Part shown: one piece after another, positions 6,895 to 19,765 of the stretch
How the letters are laid out: every line of letters starts with the position of its first letter
Numbering within the stretch: the stretch's first letter is position 1
Assembly: GCF_932526225.1 (NCBI RefSeq)
Contig: NC_064043.1
Location: 16,120,085-16,184,084 of the forward strand
Direction: 5' to 3'
Source: Nematostella vectensis
Lineage: Eukaryota; Cnidaria; Anthozoa; Actiniaria; Edwardsiidae
DNA: 64,000 bases
The notes under the pieces: model-generated
Database searches by the model: none
Seen by the model: only the letters and a program-made list of their open reading frames with translations
Told to the model about the DNA's origin: nothing
Program-made: the position numbers and the translations under genes

Positions 6895-8606
6895 ACGCCC
6901 CAGCGAAAGAACGATCTATCCATCACATTTATCTCTTTGAGATCCTTTGTTTATATTGCCAGTTTGTTGGGAGAACGTGGCATCTCATCAACTAGTGAAC
7001 ACACTGCATCTTGAGGACTAGTGGTTAATCAAAGTCAAGCACTTCAATTTCCCATACAGTCGCCAACAATTCTTGTGACTGTACCCCAGCAGGCAAGGTC
7101 ACCCCAGGTGGTGTACTGTATATTGGGGAACAAGGAGAATGGGCGGCCCCTGAACCCTGTCGGTTGTTCATAGAGTATTTCTTGGGCTGGGAAGTTCTTA
7201 CCCTTGGTAAGTAGCTTTTCCCCTATCATTAACACATAATCTAAACATCCTATCTCAAAGATCCCAGGTACATTCGGAAAGCTAAAATCTTCAGGCTAAA
7301 AATAATAACCATAGGCTGAGCAAATACTCCAGTCCAAACCCAGTGAGAAAAAAAAAAGAGAACAAATCACTCGTTTGATTGCTTTGTTCACTGCAGTACC
7401 AGACCAGACATAACTTACAGATGAAGATGAAGAATGAAGATGAAGAAATGATTTTTATCATTGTAACTTAATAGATTATTTATTTTTTTCTATTATAATT
7501 ATCGATGAGAGATATGCTTTAAGAAGAAATAAAAGCTCGGCAAATATAAGTTTTGTATCAATAGGGCACCCTTTTAAGGCCTATTGTACAGGCTTGGCAT
7601 CTTGACGCGCGATGCCACAAATATAATTGAGTTAACTAGTATGCAAGTAAACTTTTGCCCTTGTGTGATTAGCGATTTTCAGATGAAGAAACATTATAGC
7701 TATAAGATAAAAAAAGAAAGAATGATAACAACAGTAGCATCCTTCCAAGCAGTTAAGGCAGAGCAATTCACCATTCGCAGATTTTCATTTTTTTATATCT
7801 TCTCTCAATCAATTGATTGCTTTGTTCAGAGCAGAAAAAGACGAGACATAATTTACAAAGGACCACCCATTTATTCTCTTATCTGATTCACAAGACACGA
7901 GAAGATCAGATGAAAAAAAGATTATATCACTATAAAACTAAAACAGAACGAATGATAACAACAGTAACATCTTCTTCGTGGCGTGTGCTACCTTATAGGA
8001 AACAGAGAAGTCCCAAGTATCTGAGAAACCATCTGCGATGTTAGTTGAAAATGAAGAACAAGGACAGAAACGAAGTTAAAGAAAAACTTAAAAACATTTG
8101 AAAATCGTTTTGAATCTCAATTAGAAATATTTAAAGAATCAGACCGTGCGCACATAGGACCCAGTCCCACCCCTGAAACTGATTTTTCAACTCACTTGCT
8201 TCTTCGTGGCGTGTGCTACCTAATAGCAAACAGAGAAGTCCCAAGTATCTGAGACTGATTTCTCGACTCTCACTTGCCTCTTCGTGGCGTGTCCTACTTT
8301 ATAGCAAACAGAGAAGTCCAAAATATCAAGCGGTACTAGACCGCTTGTTGACGTTTCTGGTCGGGACTGGATACTCCCCCGGTTAAGGCTAAGCAGGACA
8401 ATCAGATTGTGATGCCGAAATTTTTTGACCCGAGGGACCACATGCCTGCAAACTCTTTTATGGCATCCAAGGCAGAGCACCAAATAATACTAGATGGGTG
8501 GCCAGTCTTCAGCAATACCCAGTCAAGCAAGCCAAAAAAAGAAAACATTGCATGTAGTCGTGAATAGGGGTCTCCTTAGTTTACATGGCTGTTGTCACGC
8601 ATTACA
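6895..8606. repeat. Unit 4, 1712 bp, n=1, Lb
   Basis: There is a single block from about 7145 and a tail from about 7794. The Lb leader ends GGGCGGCCCCTGAACC. AATAACCATAGG and ACATAACTTACAG are shared only with unit 19, its partner in the 33.28-kb-spaced duplication. The tail ends GTCGTGAATAGGGGTC, unlike unit 19, so the shared segment ends inside this tail near 8.1 kb. Structured segment at 8327-8467. Confidence 0.95.
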
Positions 8607-10968
8607 ACGCCCCAGCGAAAGAACGATCTATCCATCAAGTTTATCTCTTTGAGATCTTTTGTTTATATTGCCAGTTTGTTGGGAGAACGTGGCATCTCGT
8701 CAACTAGTGTACACACTGCATCTTGAGGACTAGTGGTTAATCAAAGTCAAGCACTTCAATTTCCCATACAGTCGCCAACAATTCTTGTGACTGTACCCCA
8801 GCAGGCAAGGTCACCCCAGGTGGTGTACTGTATATTGGGGAACAAAGGGAATGGGTGGCCAATGAACCCTGTCGGTTGTTCATAGAGTATTTCTTGGGCT
8901 GGGAAGTTCTTACCCTTGGTAAGTAGCTTTTCCCCTATCATTAACACATAATCTAAACATCCTATCTCAAAGATCCCAGGTACATTCGGAAAGCTAAAAT
9001 CTTCAGGCTAAAAATAACAAACATAGGCTGAGCAAATACTCCAGTCCAAACCCAGTGAGAAAAAAAAAGAGAACAAATCACTCGTTTGATTGCTTTGTTC
9101 ACTGCAGTACCAGACCAGACATAATTTACAGATGAAGATGAAGAATGAAGATGAAGAAATGATTTTTATCATTGTAACTTAATAGATTATTTTTTTTTCT
9201 ATTATAATTATCGATGAGAGATATGCTTTAAGAAGAAATAAAAGCTCCGCAAATATAAGTTTTGTATCAATAGGGCACCCTTTTAAGGCCTATTGTACAG
9301 GCTTGGCATCTTGACGCGCGATGCCACAAATATAATTGAGTTAACTAGTATGCAAGTAAACTTTTCCCCTTGTGTGATTAGCGATTTTCAGATGAAGAAA
9401 CATTATAACTATAACATTAAAAAAGAAAGAATGATAACAGTAGCATCCTTCCAAGCAGTTAAGGCAGAGCAATTCACCATTCGCAGTTTTTCATTTTTTC
9501 ATTTTTCGGCCCCTGAACCCTGTCGGTTGTTCATAGAGTATTTCTTGGGCTGGGAAGTTCTTACCCTTGGTAAGTAGCTTTTCCCCTATCATTAACACAT
9601 AATCTAAACATCCTATCTCAAAGATCCCAGGTACCTTCGGAAAGCTAAAATCTTCAGGCTAAAAATAATAAACATAGGATGAGCAAATACTCCAGTCCAA
9701 ACCCAGTGAGAAAAAAAAGAGAACAAATCAATCGTTTGATTGCTTTGTTCACTGCAGTACCAGACCAGACATAATTTACAGATGAAGATGAAGAATGAAG
9801 ATGAAGAAATGATTTTTATCATTGTAACTTAATAGATTATTTATTTTTTTCTATTATAATTATCGATGAGAGATATGCTTTAAGAAGAAATAAAAGCTCG
9901 GCAAATATAAGTTTTGTATCAATAGGGCACCCTTTTAAGGCCTATTGTACAGGCTTGGCATCTTGACGCGCGATGCCACAAATATAATTGAGTTAACTAG
10001 TATGCAAGTAAACTTTTGCCCTTGTGTGATTAGCGATTTTCAGATGAAGAAACATTATAGCTATAAGATAAAAAAAGAAAGAATGATAACAACAGTAGCA
10101 TCCTTCCAAGCAGTTAAGGCAGAGCAATTCACCATTCGCAGATTTTCATTTTTTTTATATCTTCTCTCAATCAATTGATTGCTTTGTTCAGAGCAGAAAA
10201 AGACGAGACATAATTTACGAAGGATCACCCATTTATTCTCTTATCTGATTCACAAGACACGAGAAGATCAGATGAAAAAAAGATTATATCACTATAAAAC
10301 TAAAACAGAACGAATGATAACAACAGTAACATCTTCTTCGTGGCGTGTGCTACCTTATAGGAAACAGAGAAGTCCCAAGTATCTGAGAAACCATCTGCGA
10401 TGTTAGTTGAAAATGAAGAACAAGGACTATAACGAAGTTAAAGAAAAACTTAAAAACATTTGAAAATCTTTTTGAATCTCAATTAGAAATATTTAAAGAA
10501 TCAGACCGTGCGCACATAGGACCCAGTCCCACCCCTGAAACTGATTTTTCAACTCACTTGCTTCTTCGTGGCGTGTGCTACCTAATAGCAAACAGAGAAG
10601 TCCCAAGTACCTGAGACTGATTTCTCGACTCTCACTTGCCTCTTCGTGGCGTGTCCTACTTTATAGCAAACAGAGAAGTCCAAAATATCAAGCGGTACTA
10701 GACCGCTTGTTGACGTTTCTGGTCGGGACTGGATACTCCCCCGGTTAAGGCTAAGCAGGACAATCAGATTGTGATGCCGAAATTTTTTGACCCGAGGGAC
10801 CACATGCCTGCAAACTCTTTTATGGCATCCAAGGCAGAGCACCAAATAATACTAGATGGGTGGCCAGTCTTCAGCAATACCCAGTCAAGCAAGCCAAAAA
10901 AAGAAAATATTGCATGTAGTCGTGGGTGGGGGTCTCCTTAGTTTACATGGCTGTTGTCACGCATTACA
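8607..10968. repeat. Unit 5, 2362 bp, n=2, La
   Basis: Blocks start at about 8857 and 9508, tail at about 10157. The tail has GGACTATAACG (also units 9, 14, 24, 26) and AAGTACCTGAG (only units 24 and 26). These marks tie it to the 51-54 and 56-59 kb segments. Confidence 0.95.
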
Positions 10969-13326
10969 ACGCCCCAGCGAAAGAACGATCTATCCATCAA
11001 GTTTATCTCTTTGAGATCCTTTGTTTATATTGCCAGTTTGTTGGGAGAACGTGGCATCTCGTCAACTAGTGTACACACTGCATCTTGAGGACTAGTGGTT
11101 AATCAAAGTCAAGCACTTCAATTTCCCATACAGTCGCCAACAATTCTTGTGACTGTACCCCAGCAGGCAAGGTCACCCCAGGTGGTGTACTGTATATTGG
11201 GGAACAAAGGGAATGGGTGGCCAATGAACCCTGTCGGTTGTTCATAGAGTATTTCTTGGGCTGGGAAGTTCTTACCCTTGGTAAGTAGCTTTTCCCCTAT
11301 CATTAACACATAATCTAAACATCCTATCTCAAAGATCCCAGGTACATTCGGAAAGCTAAAATCTTCAGGCTAAAAATAACAAACATAGGCTGAGCAAATA
11401 CTCCAGTCCAAACCCAGTGAGAAAAAAAAAAGAGAACAAATCACTCGTTTGATTGCTTTGTTCACTGCAGTACCAGACCAGACATAATTTACAGATGAAG
11501 ATGAAGAATGAAGATGAAGAAATGATTTTTATCATTGTAACTTAATAGATTATTTTTTTTCTATTATAATTATCGATGAGAGATATGCTTTAAGAAGAAA
11601 TAAAAGCTCCGCAAATATAAGTTTTGTATCAATAGGGCACCCTTTTAAGGCCTATTGTACAGGCTTGGCATCTTGACGCGCGATGCCACAAATATAATTG
11701 AGTTAACTAGTATGCAAGTAAACTTTTCCCCTTGTGTGATTAGCGATTTTCAGATGAAGAAACATTATAACTATAACATTAAAAAAGAAAGAATGATAAC
11801 AGTAGCATCCTTCCAAGCAGTTAAGGCAGAGCAATTCACCATTCGCAGTTTTTCATTTTTTCATTTTTCGGCCCCTGAACCCTGTCGGTTGTTCATAGAG
11901 TATTTCTTGGGCTGGGAAGTTCTTACCCTTGGTAAGTAGCTTTTCCCCTATCATTAACACATAATCTAAACATCCTATCTCAAAGATCCCAGGTACCTTC
12001 GGAAAGCTAAAATCTTCAGGCTAAAAATAATAAACATAGGCTGAGCAAATACTCCAGTCCAAACCCAGTGAGAAAAAAAAGAGAACAAATCAATCGTTTG
12101 ATTGCTTTGTTCACTGCAGTACCAGACCAGACATAATTTACAGATGAAGATGAAGAATGAAGATGAAGAAATGATTTTTATCATTGTAACTTAATAGATT
12201 ATTTATTTTTTTCTATTATAATTATCGATGAGAGATATGCTTTAAGAAGAAATAAAAGCTCCGCAAATATAAGTTTTGTATCAATAGGGCACCCTTTTAA
12301 GGCCAATTGTACAGGCTTGGCATCTTGACGCGCGATGCCACAAATATAATTGAGTTAACTAGTATGCAAGTAAACTTTTGCCCTTGTGTGATTAGCGATT
12401 TTCAGATGAAGAAACATTATAGCTATAAGATAAAAAAAGAAAGAATGATAACAACAGTAGCATCCTTCCAAGCAGTTAAGGCAGAGCAATTCACCATTCG
12501 CAGTTTTTCATTTTTTTATATCTTCTCTCAATCAATTGATTGCTTTGTTCAGAGCAGAAAAAGACGAGACATAATTTACAAAGGATCACCCATTTATTCT
12601 CTTATCTGATTCACAAGACACGAGAACATCAGATGAAAAAAAGATTATATAACTATAAAACTAAAACAGAACGAATGATAACAACAGTAACATCTTCTTC
12701 GTGGCGTGTGCTACCTTATAGGAAACAGAGAAGTCCCAAGTATCTGAGAAACCATCTGCGATGTTAGTTGAAAATGAAGAACAAGGACAGAAACGAAGTT
12801 AAAGAAAAACTTAAAAACATTTGAAAATCTTTTTGAATCTCAATTAGAAATATTTAAAGAATCAGACCGTGCGAACATAGTACCTAGTCCCACCCCTGAT
12901 ACTGATTCTTCAACTCACTTGCTTCTTCGTGGCGTGTGCTACCTAATAGCAAACAGAGAAGTCCCAAGTATCTGAGACTGATTTCTCGACTCTCACTTGC
13001 CTCTTCGTGGCGTGTCCTACTTTATAGCAAACAGGGAAGTCCAAAATATCAAGCGGTACTAGACCGCTTGTTGACGTTTCTGGTCGGGACTGGATACTCC
13101 CCCGGTTAAGGCTAAGCAGGACAATCAGATTGTGATGCCGAAATTTTTTGACCCGAGGGACCACATGCCTGCAAACTCTTTTATGGCATCCAAGGCAGAG
13201 CACCAGATAATACTAGATGGGTGGCCAGTCTTCAGCAATACCCAGTCAAGCAAGCCAAAAAAAAATATGGCATGTAGTCGTGGGTGGGGGTCTCCTTAGT
13301 TTACATGGCTGTTGTCACGCATTACA
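10969..13326. repeat. Unit 6, 2358 bp, n=2, La
   Basis: Blocks start at about 11219 and 11870, tail at about 12517. The second block has GGCCAATTGTACAGG, shared only with unit 12, and joins T without the FC-type AGATTTTC. The tail has CATAGTACCTAGTCC and GATACTGATT, shared with units 12 and 27 and, with one change, unit 22. It ends in the short ATATGGCATG form, before an Lb leader. Confidence 0.95.
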
Positions 13327-15450
13327 ACGCCACAGCGAAAGAACGATCTATCCATCACATTTATCTCTTTGAGATCCTTTGTTTATATTGCCAGTTTGTT
13401 GGGAGAACGTGGCATCTCATCAACTAGTGAACACACTGCATCTTGAGGACTAGTGGTTAATCAAAGTCAAGCACTTCAATTTCCCATACAGTCGCCAACA
13501 ATTCTTGTGACTGTACCCCAGCAGGCAAGGTCACCCCAGGTGGTGTACTGTATATTGGGGAACAAGGAGAATGGGCGGCCCCTGAACCCTGTCGGTTGTT
13601 CATAGAGTATTTCTTGGGCTGGGAAGTTCTTACCCTTGGTAAGTAGCTTTTCCCCTATCATTAACACATAATCTAAACATCCTATCTCAAAGATCCCAGG
13701 TACATTCGGAAAGCTAAAATCTTCAGGCTAAAAATAATAAACATAGGCTGAGCAAATACTCCAGTCCAAACCCAGTGAGAAAAAAAAAAAGAGAACAAAT
13801 CACTCGTTTGATTGCTTTGTTCACTGCAGTACCAGACCAGACATAATTTACAGATGAAGATGAAGAATGAAGATGAAGAAATGATTTTTATCATTGTAAC
13901 TTAATAGATTATTTATTTTTTCTATTATAATTATCGATGAGAGATATGCTTTAAGAAGAAATAAAAGCTCGGCAAATATAAGTTTTGTATCAATAGGGCA
14001 CCCTTTTAAGGCCTATTGTACAGGCTTGGCATCTTGACGCGCGATGCCACAAATATAATTGAGTTAACTAGTATGCAAGTAAACTTTTGCCCTTGTGTGA
14101 TTAGCGATTTTCAGATGAAGAAACATTATAGCTATAAGATAAAAAAAGAAAGAATGATAACAACAGTAGCATCCTTCCAAGCAGTTAAGGCAGAGCAATT
14201 CACCATTCGCAGATTTTCATTTTTTTATATCTTCTCTCAATCAATTGATTGCTTTGTTTAGAGCAGAAAAAGACGAGACATAATTTACAAAGGACCACCC
14301 ATTTATTCTCTTATCTGATTCACAAGACACGAGAAGATCAGATGAAAAAAAGATTATATCACTATAAAACTAAAACAGAACGAATGATAACAACAGTAAC
14401 ATCTTCTTCGTGGCGTGTGCTACCTTATAGGAAACAGAGAAGTCCCAAGTATCTGAGAAACCATCTGCGATGTTAGTTGAAAATGAAGAACAAGGACAGA
14501 AACGAAGTTAAAGAAAAACTTAAAAACATTTGAAAATCTTTTTGAATCTCAATTAGAAATATTTAAAGAATCAGACCGTGCGCACATAGGACCCAGTCCT
14601 ACCCCTGAAACTGATTTTTCAACTCACTTGCTTCTTCGTGGCGTGTGCTACCTAATAGCAAACAGAGAAGTCCCAAGTATCTGAGACTGATTTCTCGACT
14701 CTCACTTGACTCTTCGTGGCGTGTCCTACTTTATAGCAAACAGAGAAGTCCAAAATATCAAGCGGTACTAGACCGCTTGTTGACGTTTCTGGTCGGGACT
14801 GGATACTCCCCCGGTTAAGGCTAAGCAGGACAATCAGATTGTGATGCCGAAATTTTTTGACCCGAGGGACCACATGCCTGCAAACTCTTTTATGGCATCC
14901 AAGGCAGAGCACCAAATAATACTAGATGGGTGGCCAGTCTTCAGCAATACCCAGTCAAGCAAGCCAAAAAAAGAAAATATTGCATGTAGTCGTGGGTGGG
15001 GGTCTCCTTAGTTTACATGGCTGTTGTCACGCATTACAACGCCCCAGCGAAAGAACGATCTATCCATCAAGTTTATCTCTTTGAGATCCTTTGTTTATAT
15101 TGCCAGTTTGTTGGGAGAACGTGGCATCTCGTCAACTAGTGTACACACTGCATCTTGAGGACTAGTGGTTAATCAAAGTCAAGCACTTCAATTTCCCATA
15201 CAGTCGCCAACAATTCTTGTGACTGTACCCCAGCAGGCAAGGTCACCCCAGGTGGTGTACTGTATATTGGGGAACAAAGGGAATGGGTGGCCAATGAACC
15301 CTGTCGGTTGTTCATAGAGTATTTCTTGGGCTGGGAAGTTCTTACCCTTGGTAAGTAGCTTTTCCCCTATCATTAACACATAATCTAAACATCCTATCTC
15401 AAAGATCCCAGGTACATTCGGAAAGCTAAAATCTTCAGGCTAAAAATAAC
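11930..15450. repeat. Multi-unit duplication, copy 1 of 3 (partners about 25.5-29.0 and 61.3-64.0 kb)
   Basis: Copies are offset by 13,522 and 48,756 bp. Diagnostic marks in order are GGCCAATTGTACAGG (first two copies), CATAGTACCTAGTCC, ACGCCACAGCG and TTTGTTTAGAGC. The third copy runs off the right edge of the window. Confidence 0.85.
13327..15038. repeat. Unit 7, 1712 bp, n=1, Lb
   Basis: Single block from about 13577, tail from about 14223. The leader starts ACGCCACAGCG, a change shared only with units 13 and 28. Early T has TTTGTTTAGAGC, which places a TAG in the plus-strand open frame seen in other units; units 8, 13 and 28 share it. CAGTCCTACCC near 14594 is shared with unit 28 only. 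Confidence 0.95.
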
Positions 15451-17402
15451 AAACATAGGCTGAGCAAATACTCCAGTCCAAACCCAGTGAGAAAAAAAAA
15501 GAGAACAAATCACTCGTTTGATTGCTTTGTTTACTGCAGTACCAGACCAGACATAATTTACAGATGAAGATGAAGAATGAAGATGAAGAAATGATTTTTA
15601 TCATTGTAACTTAATAGATTATTTTTTTTTTCTATTATAATTATCGATGAGAGATATGCTTTAAGAAGAAATAAAAGCTCCGCAAATATAAGTTTTGTAT
15701 CAATAGGGCACCCTTTTAAGGCCTATTGTACAGGCTTGGCATCTTGACGCGCGATGCCACAAATATAATTGAGTTAACTAGTATGCAAGTAAACTTTTCC
15801 CCTTGTGTGATTAGCGATTTTCAGATGAAGAAACATTATAACTATAACATTAAAAAAGAAAGAATTATAACAGTAGCATCCTTCCAAGCAGTTAAGGCAG
15901 AGCAATTCACCATTCGCAGTTTTTCATTTTTTCATTTTTCGGCCCCTGAACCCTGTCGGTTGTTCATAGAGTATTTCTTGGGCTGGGAAGTTCTTACCCT
16001 TGGTAAGTAGCTTTTCCCCTATCATTAACACATAATCTAAACATCCTATCTCAAAGATCCCAGGTACATTCGGAAAGCTAAAATCTTCAGGCTAAAAATA
16101 ATAAACATAGGCTGAGCAAATACTCCAGTCCAAACCCAGTGAGAAAAAAAAAAAGAGAACAAATCACTCGTTTGATTGCTATGTTCACTGCAGTACCAGA
16201 CCAGACATAATTTACAGATGAAGATGAAGAATGAAGATGAAGAAATGATTTTTATCATTGTAACTTAATAGATTATTTATTTTTTCTATTATAATTATCG
16301 ATGAGAGATATGCTTTAAGAAGAAATAAAAGCTCGGCAAATATAAGTTTTGTATCAATAGGGCACCCTTTTAAGGCCTATTGTACAGGCTTGGCATCTTG
16401 ACGCGCGATGCCACAAATATAATTGAGTTAACTAGTATGCAAGTAAACTTTTGCCCTTGTGTGATTAGCGATTTTCAGATGAAGAAACATTATAGCTATA
16501 AGATAAAAAAAGAAAGAATGATAACAACAGTAGCATCCTTCCAAGCAGTTAAGGCAGAGCAATTCACCATTCGCAGATTTTCATTTTTTTATATCTTCTC
16601 TCAATCAATTGATTGCTTTGTTTAGAGCAGAAAAAGACGAGACATAATTTACAAAGGACCACCCATTTATTCTCTTATCTGATTCACAAGACACGAGAAG
16701 ATCAGATGAAAAAAAGATTATATCACTATAAAACTAAAACAGAACGAATGATAACAACAGTAACATCTTCTTCGTGGCGTGTGCTACCTTATAGGAAACA
16801 GAGAAGTCCCAAGTATCTGAGAAACCATCTGCGATGTTAGTTGAAAATGAAGAACAAGGACAGAAACGAAGTTAAAGAAAAACTTAAAAACATTTGAAAA
16901 TCTTTTTGAATCTCAATTAGAAATATTTAAAGAATCAGACCGTGCGCACATAGGACCCAGTCCCACCCCTGAAACTGATTTTTCAACTCACTTGCTTCTT
17001 CGTGGCGTGTGCTACCTAATAGCAAACAGAGAAGTCCCAAGTATCTGAGACTGATTTCTCGACTCTCACTTGACTCTTCGTGGCGTGTCCTACTTTATAG
17101 CAAACAGAGAAGTCCAAAATATCAAGCGGTACTAGACCGCTTGTTGACGTTTCTGGTCGGGACTGGATACTCCCCCGGTTAAGGCTAAGCAGGACAATCA
17201 GATTGTGATGCCGAAATTTTTTGACCCGAGGGACCACATGCCTGCAAACTCTTTTATGGCATCCAAGGCAGAGCACCAAATAATACTAGATGGGTGGCCA
17301 GTCTTCAGCAATACCCAGTCAAGCAAGCCAAAAAAAGAAAATATTGCATGTAGTCGTGGGTGGGGGTCTCCTTAGTTTACATGGCTGTTGTCACGCATTA
17401 CA
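15039..17402. repeat. Unit 8, 2364 bp, n=2, La
   Basis: Blocks start at about 15289 and 15943, tail at about 16587. Private changes are GTTTACTGCAG near 15529 and GCTATGTTCAC near 16178. GAATTATAAC in the first block (in place of GAATGATAAC) recurs in units 16 and 17. The second half repeats unit 7's block and tail, including TTTGTTTAGAGC. Confidence 0.95.
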
Positions 17403-19765
17403 ACGCCCCAGCGAAAGAACGATCTATCCATCAAGTTTATCTCTTTGAGATCCTTTGTTTATATTGCCAGTTTGTTGGGAGAACGTGGCATCTCGTCAAC
17501 TAGTGTACACACTGCATCTTGAGGACTAGTGGTTAATCAAAGTCAAGCACTTCAATTTCCCATACAGTCGCCAACAATTCTTGTGACTGTACCCCAGCAG
17601 GCAAGGTCACCCCAGGTGGTGTACTGTATATTGGGGAACAAAGGGAATGGGTGGCCAATGAACCCTGTCGGTTGTTCATAGAGTATTTCTTGGGCTGGGA
17701 AGTTCTTACCCTTGGTAAGTAGCTTTTCCCCTATCATTAACACATAATCTAAACATCCTATCTCAAAGATCCCAGGTACATTCGGAAAGCTAAAATCTTC
17801 AGGCTAAAAATAACAAACATAGGCTGAGCAAATACTCCAGTCCAAACCCAGTGAGAAAAAAAAAGAGAACAAATCACTCGTTTGATTGCTTTGTTCACTG
17901 CAGTACCAGACCAGACATAATTTACAGATGAAGATGAAGAATGAAGATGAAGAAATGATTTTTATCATTGTAACTTAATAGATTATTTTTTTTTTCTATT
18001 ATAATTATCGATGAGAGATATGCTTTAAGAAGAAATAAAAGCTCCGCAAATATAAGTTTTGTATCAATAGGGCACCCTTTTAAGGCCTATTGTACAGGCT
18101 TGGCATCTTGACGCGCGATGCCACAAATATAATTGAGTTAACTAGTATGCAAGTAAACTTTTCCCCTTGTGTGATTAGCGATTTTCAGATGAAGAAACAT
18201 TATAACTATAACATTAAAAAAGAAAGAATGATAACAGTAGCATCCTTCCAAGCAGTTAAGGCAGAGCAATTCACCATTCGCAGTTTTTCATTTTTTCATT
18301 TTTCGGCCCCTGAACACTGTCGGTTGTTCATAGAGTATTTCTTGGGCTGGGAAGTTCTTACCCTTGGTAAGTAGCTTTTCCCCTATCATTAACACATAAT
18401 CTAAACATCCTATCTCAAAGATCCCAGGTACCTTCGGAAAGCTAAAATCTTCAGGCTAAAAATAATAAACATAGGATGAGCAAATACTCCAGTCCAAACC
18501 CAGTGAGAAAAAAAAGAGAACAAATCAATCGTTTGATTGCTTTGTTCACTGCAGTACCAGACCAGACATAATTTACAGATGAAGATGAAGAATGAAGATG
18601 AAGAAATGATTTTTATCATTGTAACTTAATAGATTATTTATTTTTTTCTATTATAATTATCGATGAGAGATATGCTTTAAGAAGAAATAAAAGCTCGGCA
18701 AATATAAGTTTTGTATCAATAGGGCACCCTTTTAAGGCCTATTGTACAGGCTTGGCATCTTGACGCGCGATGCCACAAATATAATTGAGTTAACTAGTAT
18801 GCAAGTAAACTTTTGCCCTTGTGTGATTAGCGATTTTCAGATGAAGAAACATTATAGCTATAAGATAAAAAAAGAAAGAATGATAACAACAGTAGCATCC
18901 TTCCAAGCAGTTAAGGCAGAGCAATTCACCATTCGCAGATTTTCATTTTTTTTATATCTTCTCTCAATCAATTGATTGCTTTGTTCAGAGCAGAAAAAGA
19001 CGAGACATAATTTACGAAGGATCACCCATTTATTCTCTTATCTGATTCACAAGACACGAGAACATCAGATGAAAAAAAGATTATATCACTATAAAGCTAA
19101 AACAGAACAAATGATAACAACAGTAACATCTTCTTCGTGGCGTGTGCTACCTTATAGGAAACAGAGAAGTCCCAAGTATCTGAGAAACCATCTGCGATGT
19201 TAGTTGAAAATGAAGAACAAGGACTATAACGAAGTTAAAGAAAAACTTAAAAACATTTGAAAATCTTTTTGAATCTCAATTAGAAATATTTAAAGAATCA
19301 GACCGTGCGCACATAGGACCCAGTCCCACCCCTGAAACTGATTTTTCAACTCACTTGCTTCTTCGTGGCGTGTGCTACCTAATAGCAAACAGAGAAGTCC
19401 CAAGTATCTGAGACTGATTTCTCGACTCTCACTTGCCTCTTCGTGGCGTGTCCTACTTTATAGCAAACAGAGAAGTCCAAAATATCAAGCGGTACTAGAC
19501 CGCTTGTTGACGTTTCTGGTCGGGACTGGATACTCCCCCGGTTAAGGCTAAGCAGGACAATCAGATTGTGATGCCGAAATTTTTTGACCCGAGGGACAAC
19601 ATGCCTGCAAACTCTTTTATGGCATCCAAGGCAGAGCACCAAATAATACTAGATGGGTGGCCAGTCTTCAGCAATACCCAGTCAAGCAAGCCAAAAAAAG
19701 AAAATATTGCATGTAGTCGTGGGTGGGGGTCTCCTTAGTTTACATGGCTGTTGTCACGCATTACA
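17403..19765. repeat. Unit 9, 2363 bp, n=2, La
   Basis: Blocks start at about 17653 and 18305, tail at about 18954. Private changes: GAACACTGTCGG near 18313, AAAGCTAAAACAGAACAAATG near 19093, and GGGACAACATG near 19593, which is one of only three changes seen in the conserved structured segment. The tail has GGACTATAACG. Confidence 0.95.

Larger units (their letters stand above)
3475..8100. repeat. Multi-unit duplication, copy 1 (partner about 36.75-41.38 kb)
   Basis: Rare marks occur in the same order at an offset of about 33,278 bp: TATTATTATTATCG, CAATTAATTG, TCTAATTCAC, AAAAAAATAAAATATTG, CTTACCATTGG, the 469-bp duplication, AATAACCATAGG and ACATAACTTACAG. It ends near 8.1 kb, where AAAATCGTTTTG here faces AAAATCTTTTTG in the partner. 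Edges are set by eye to within about 100 bp. Confidence 0.85.
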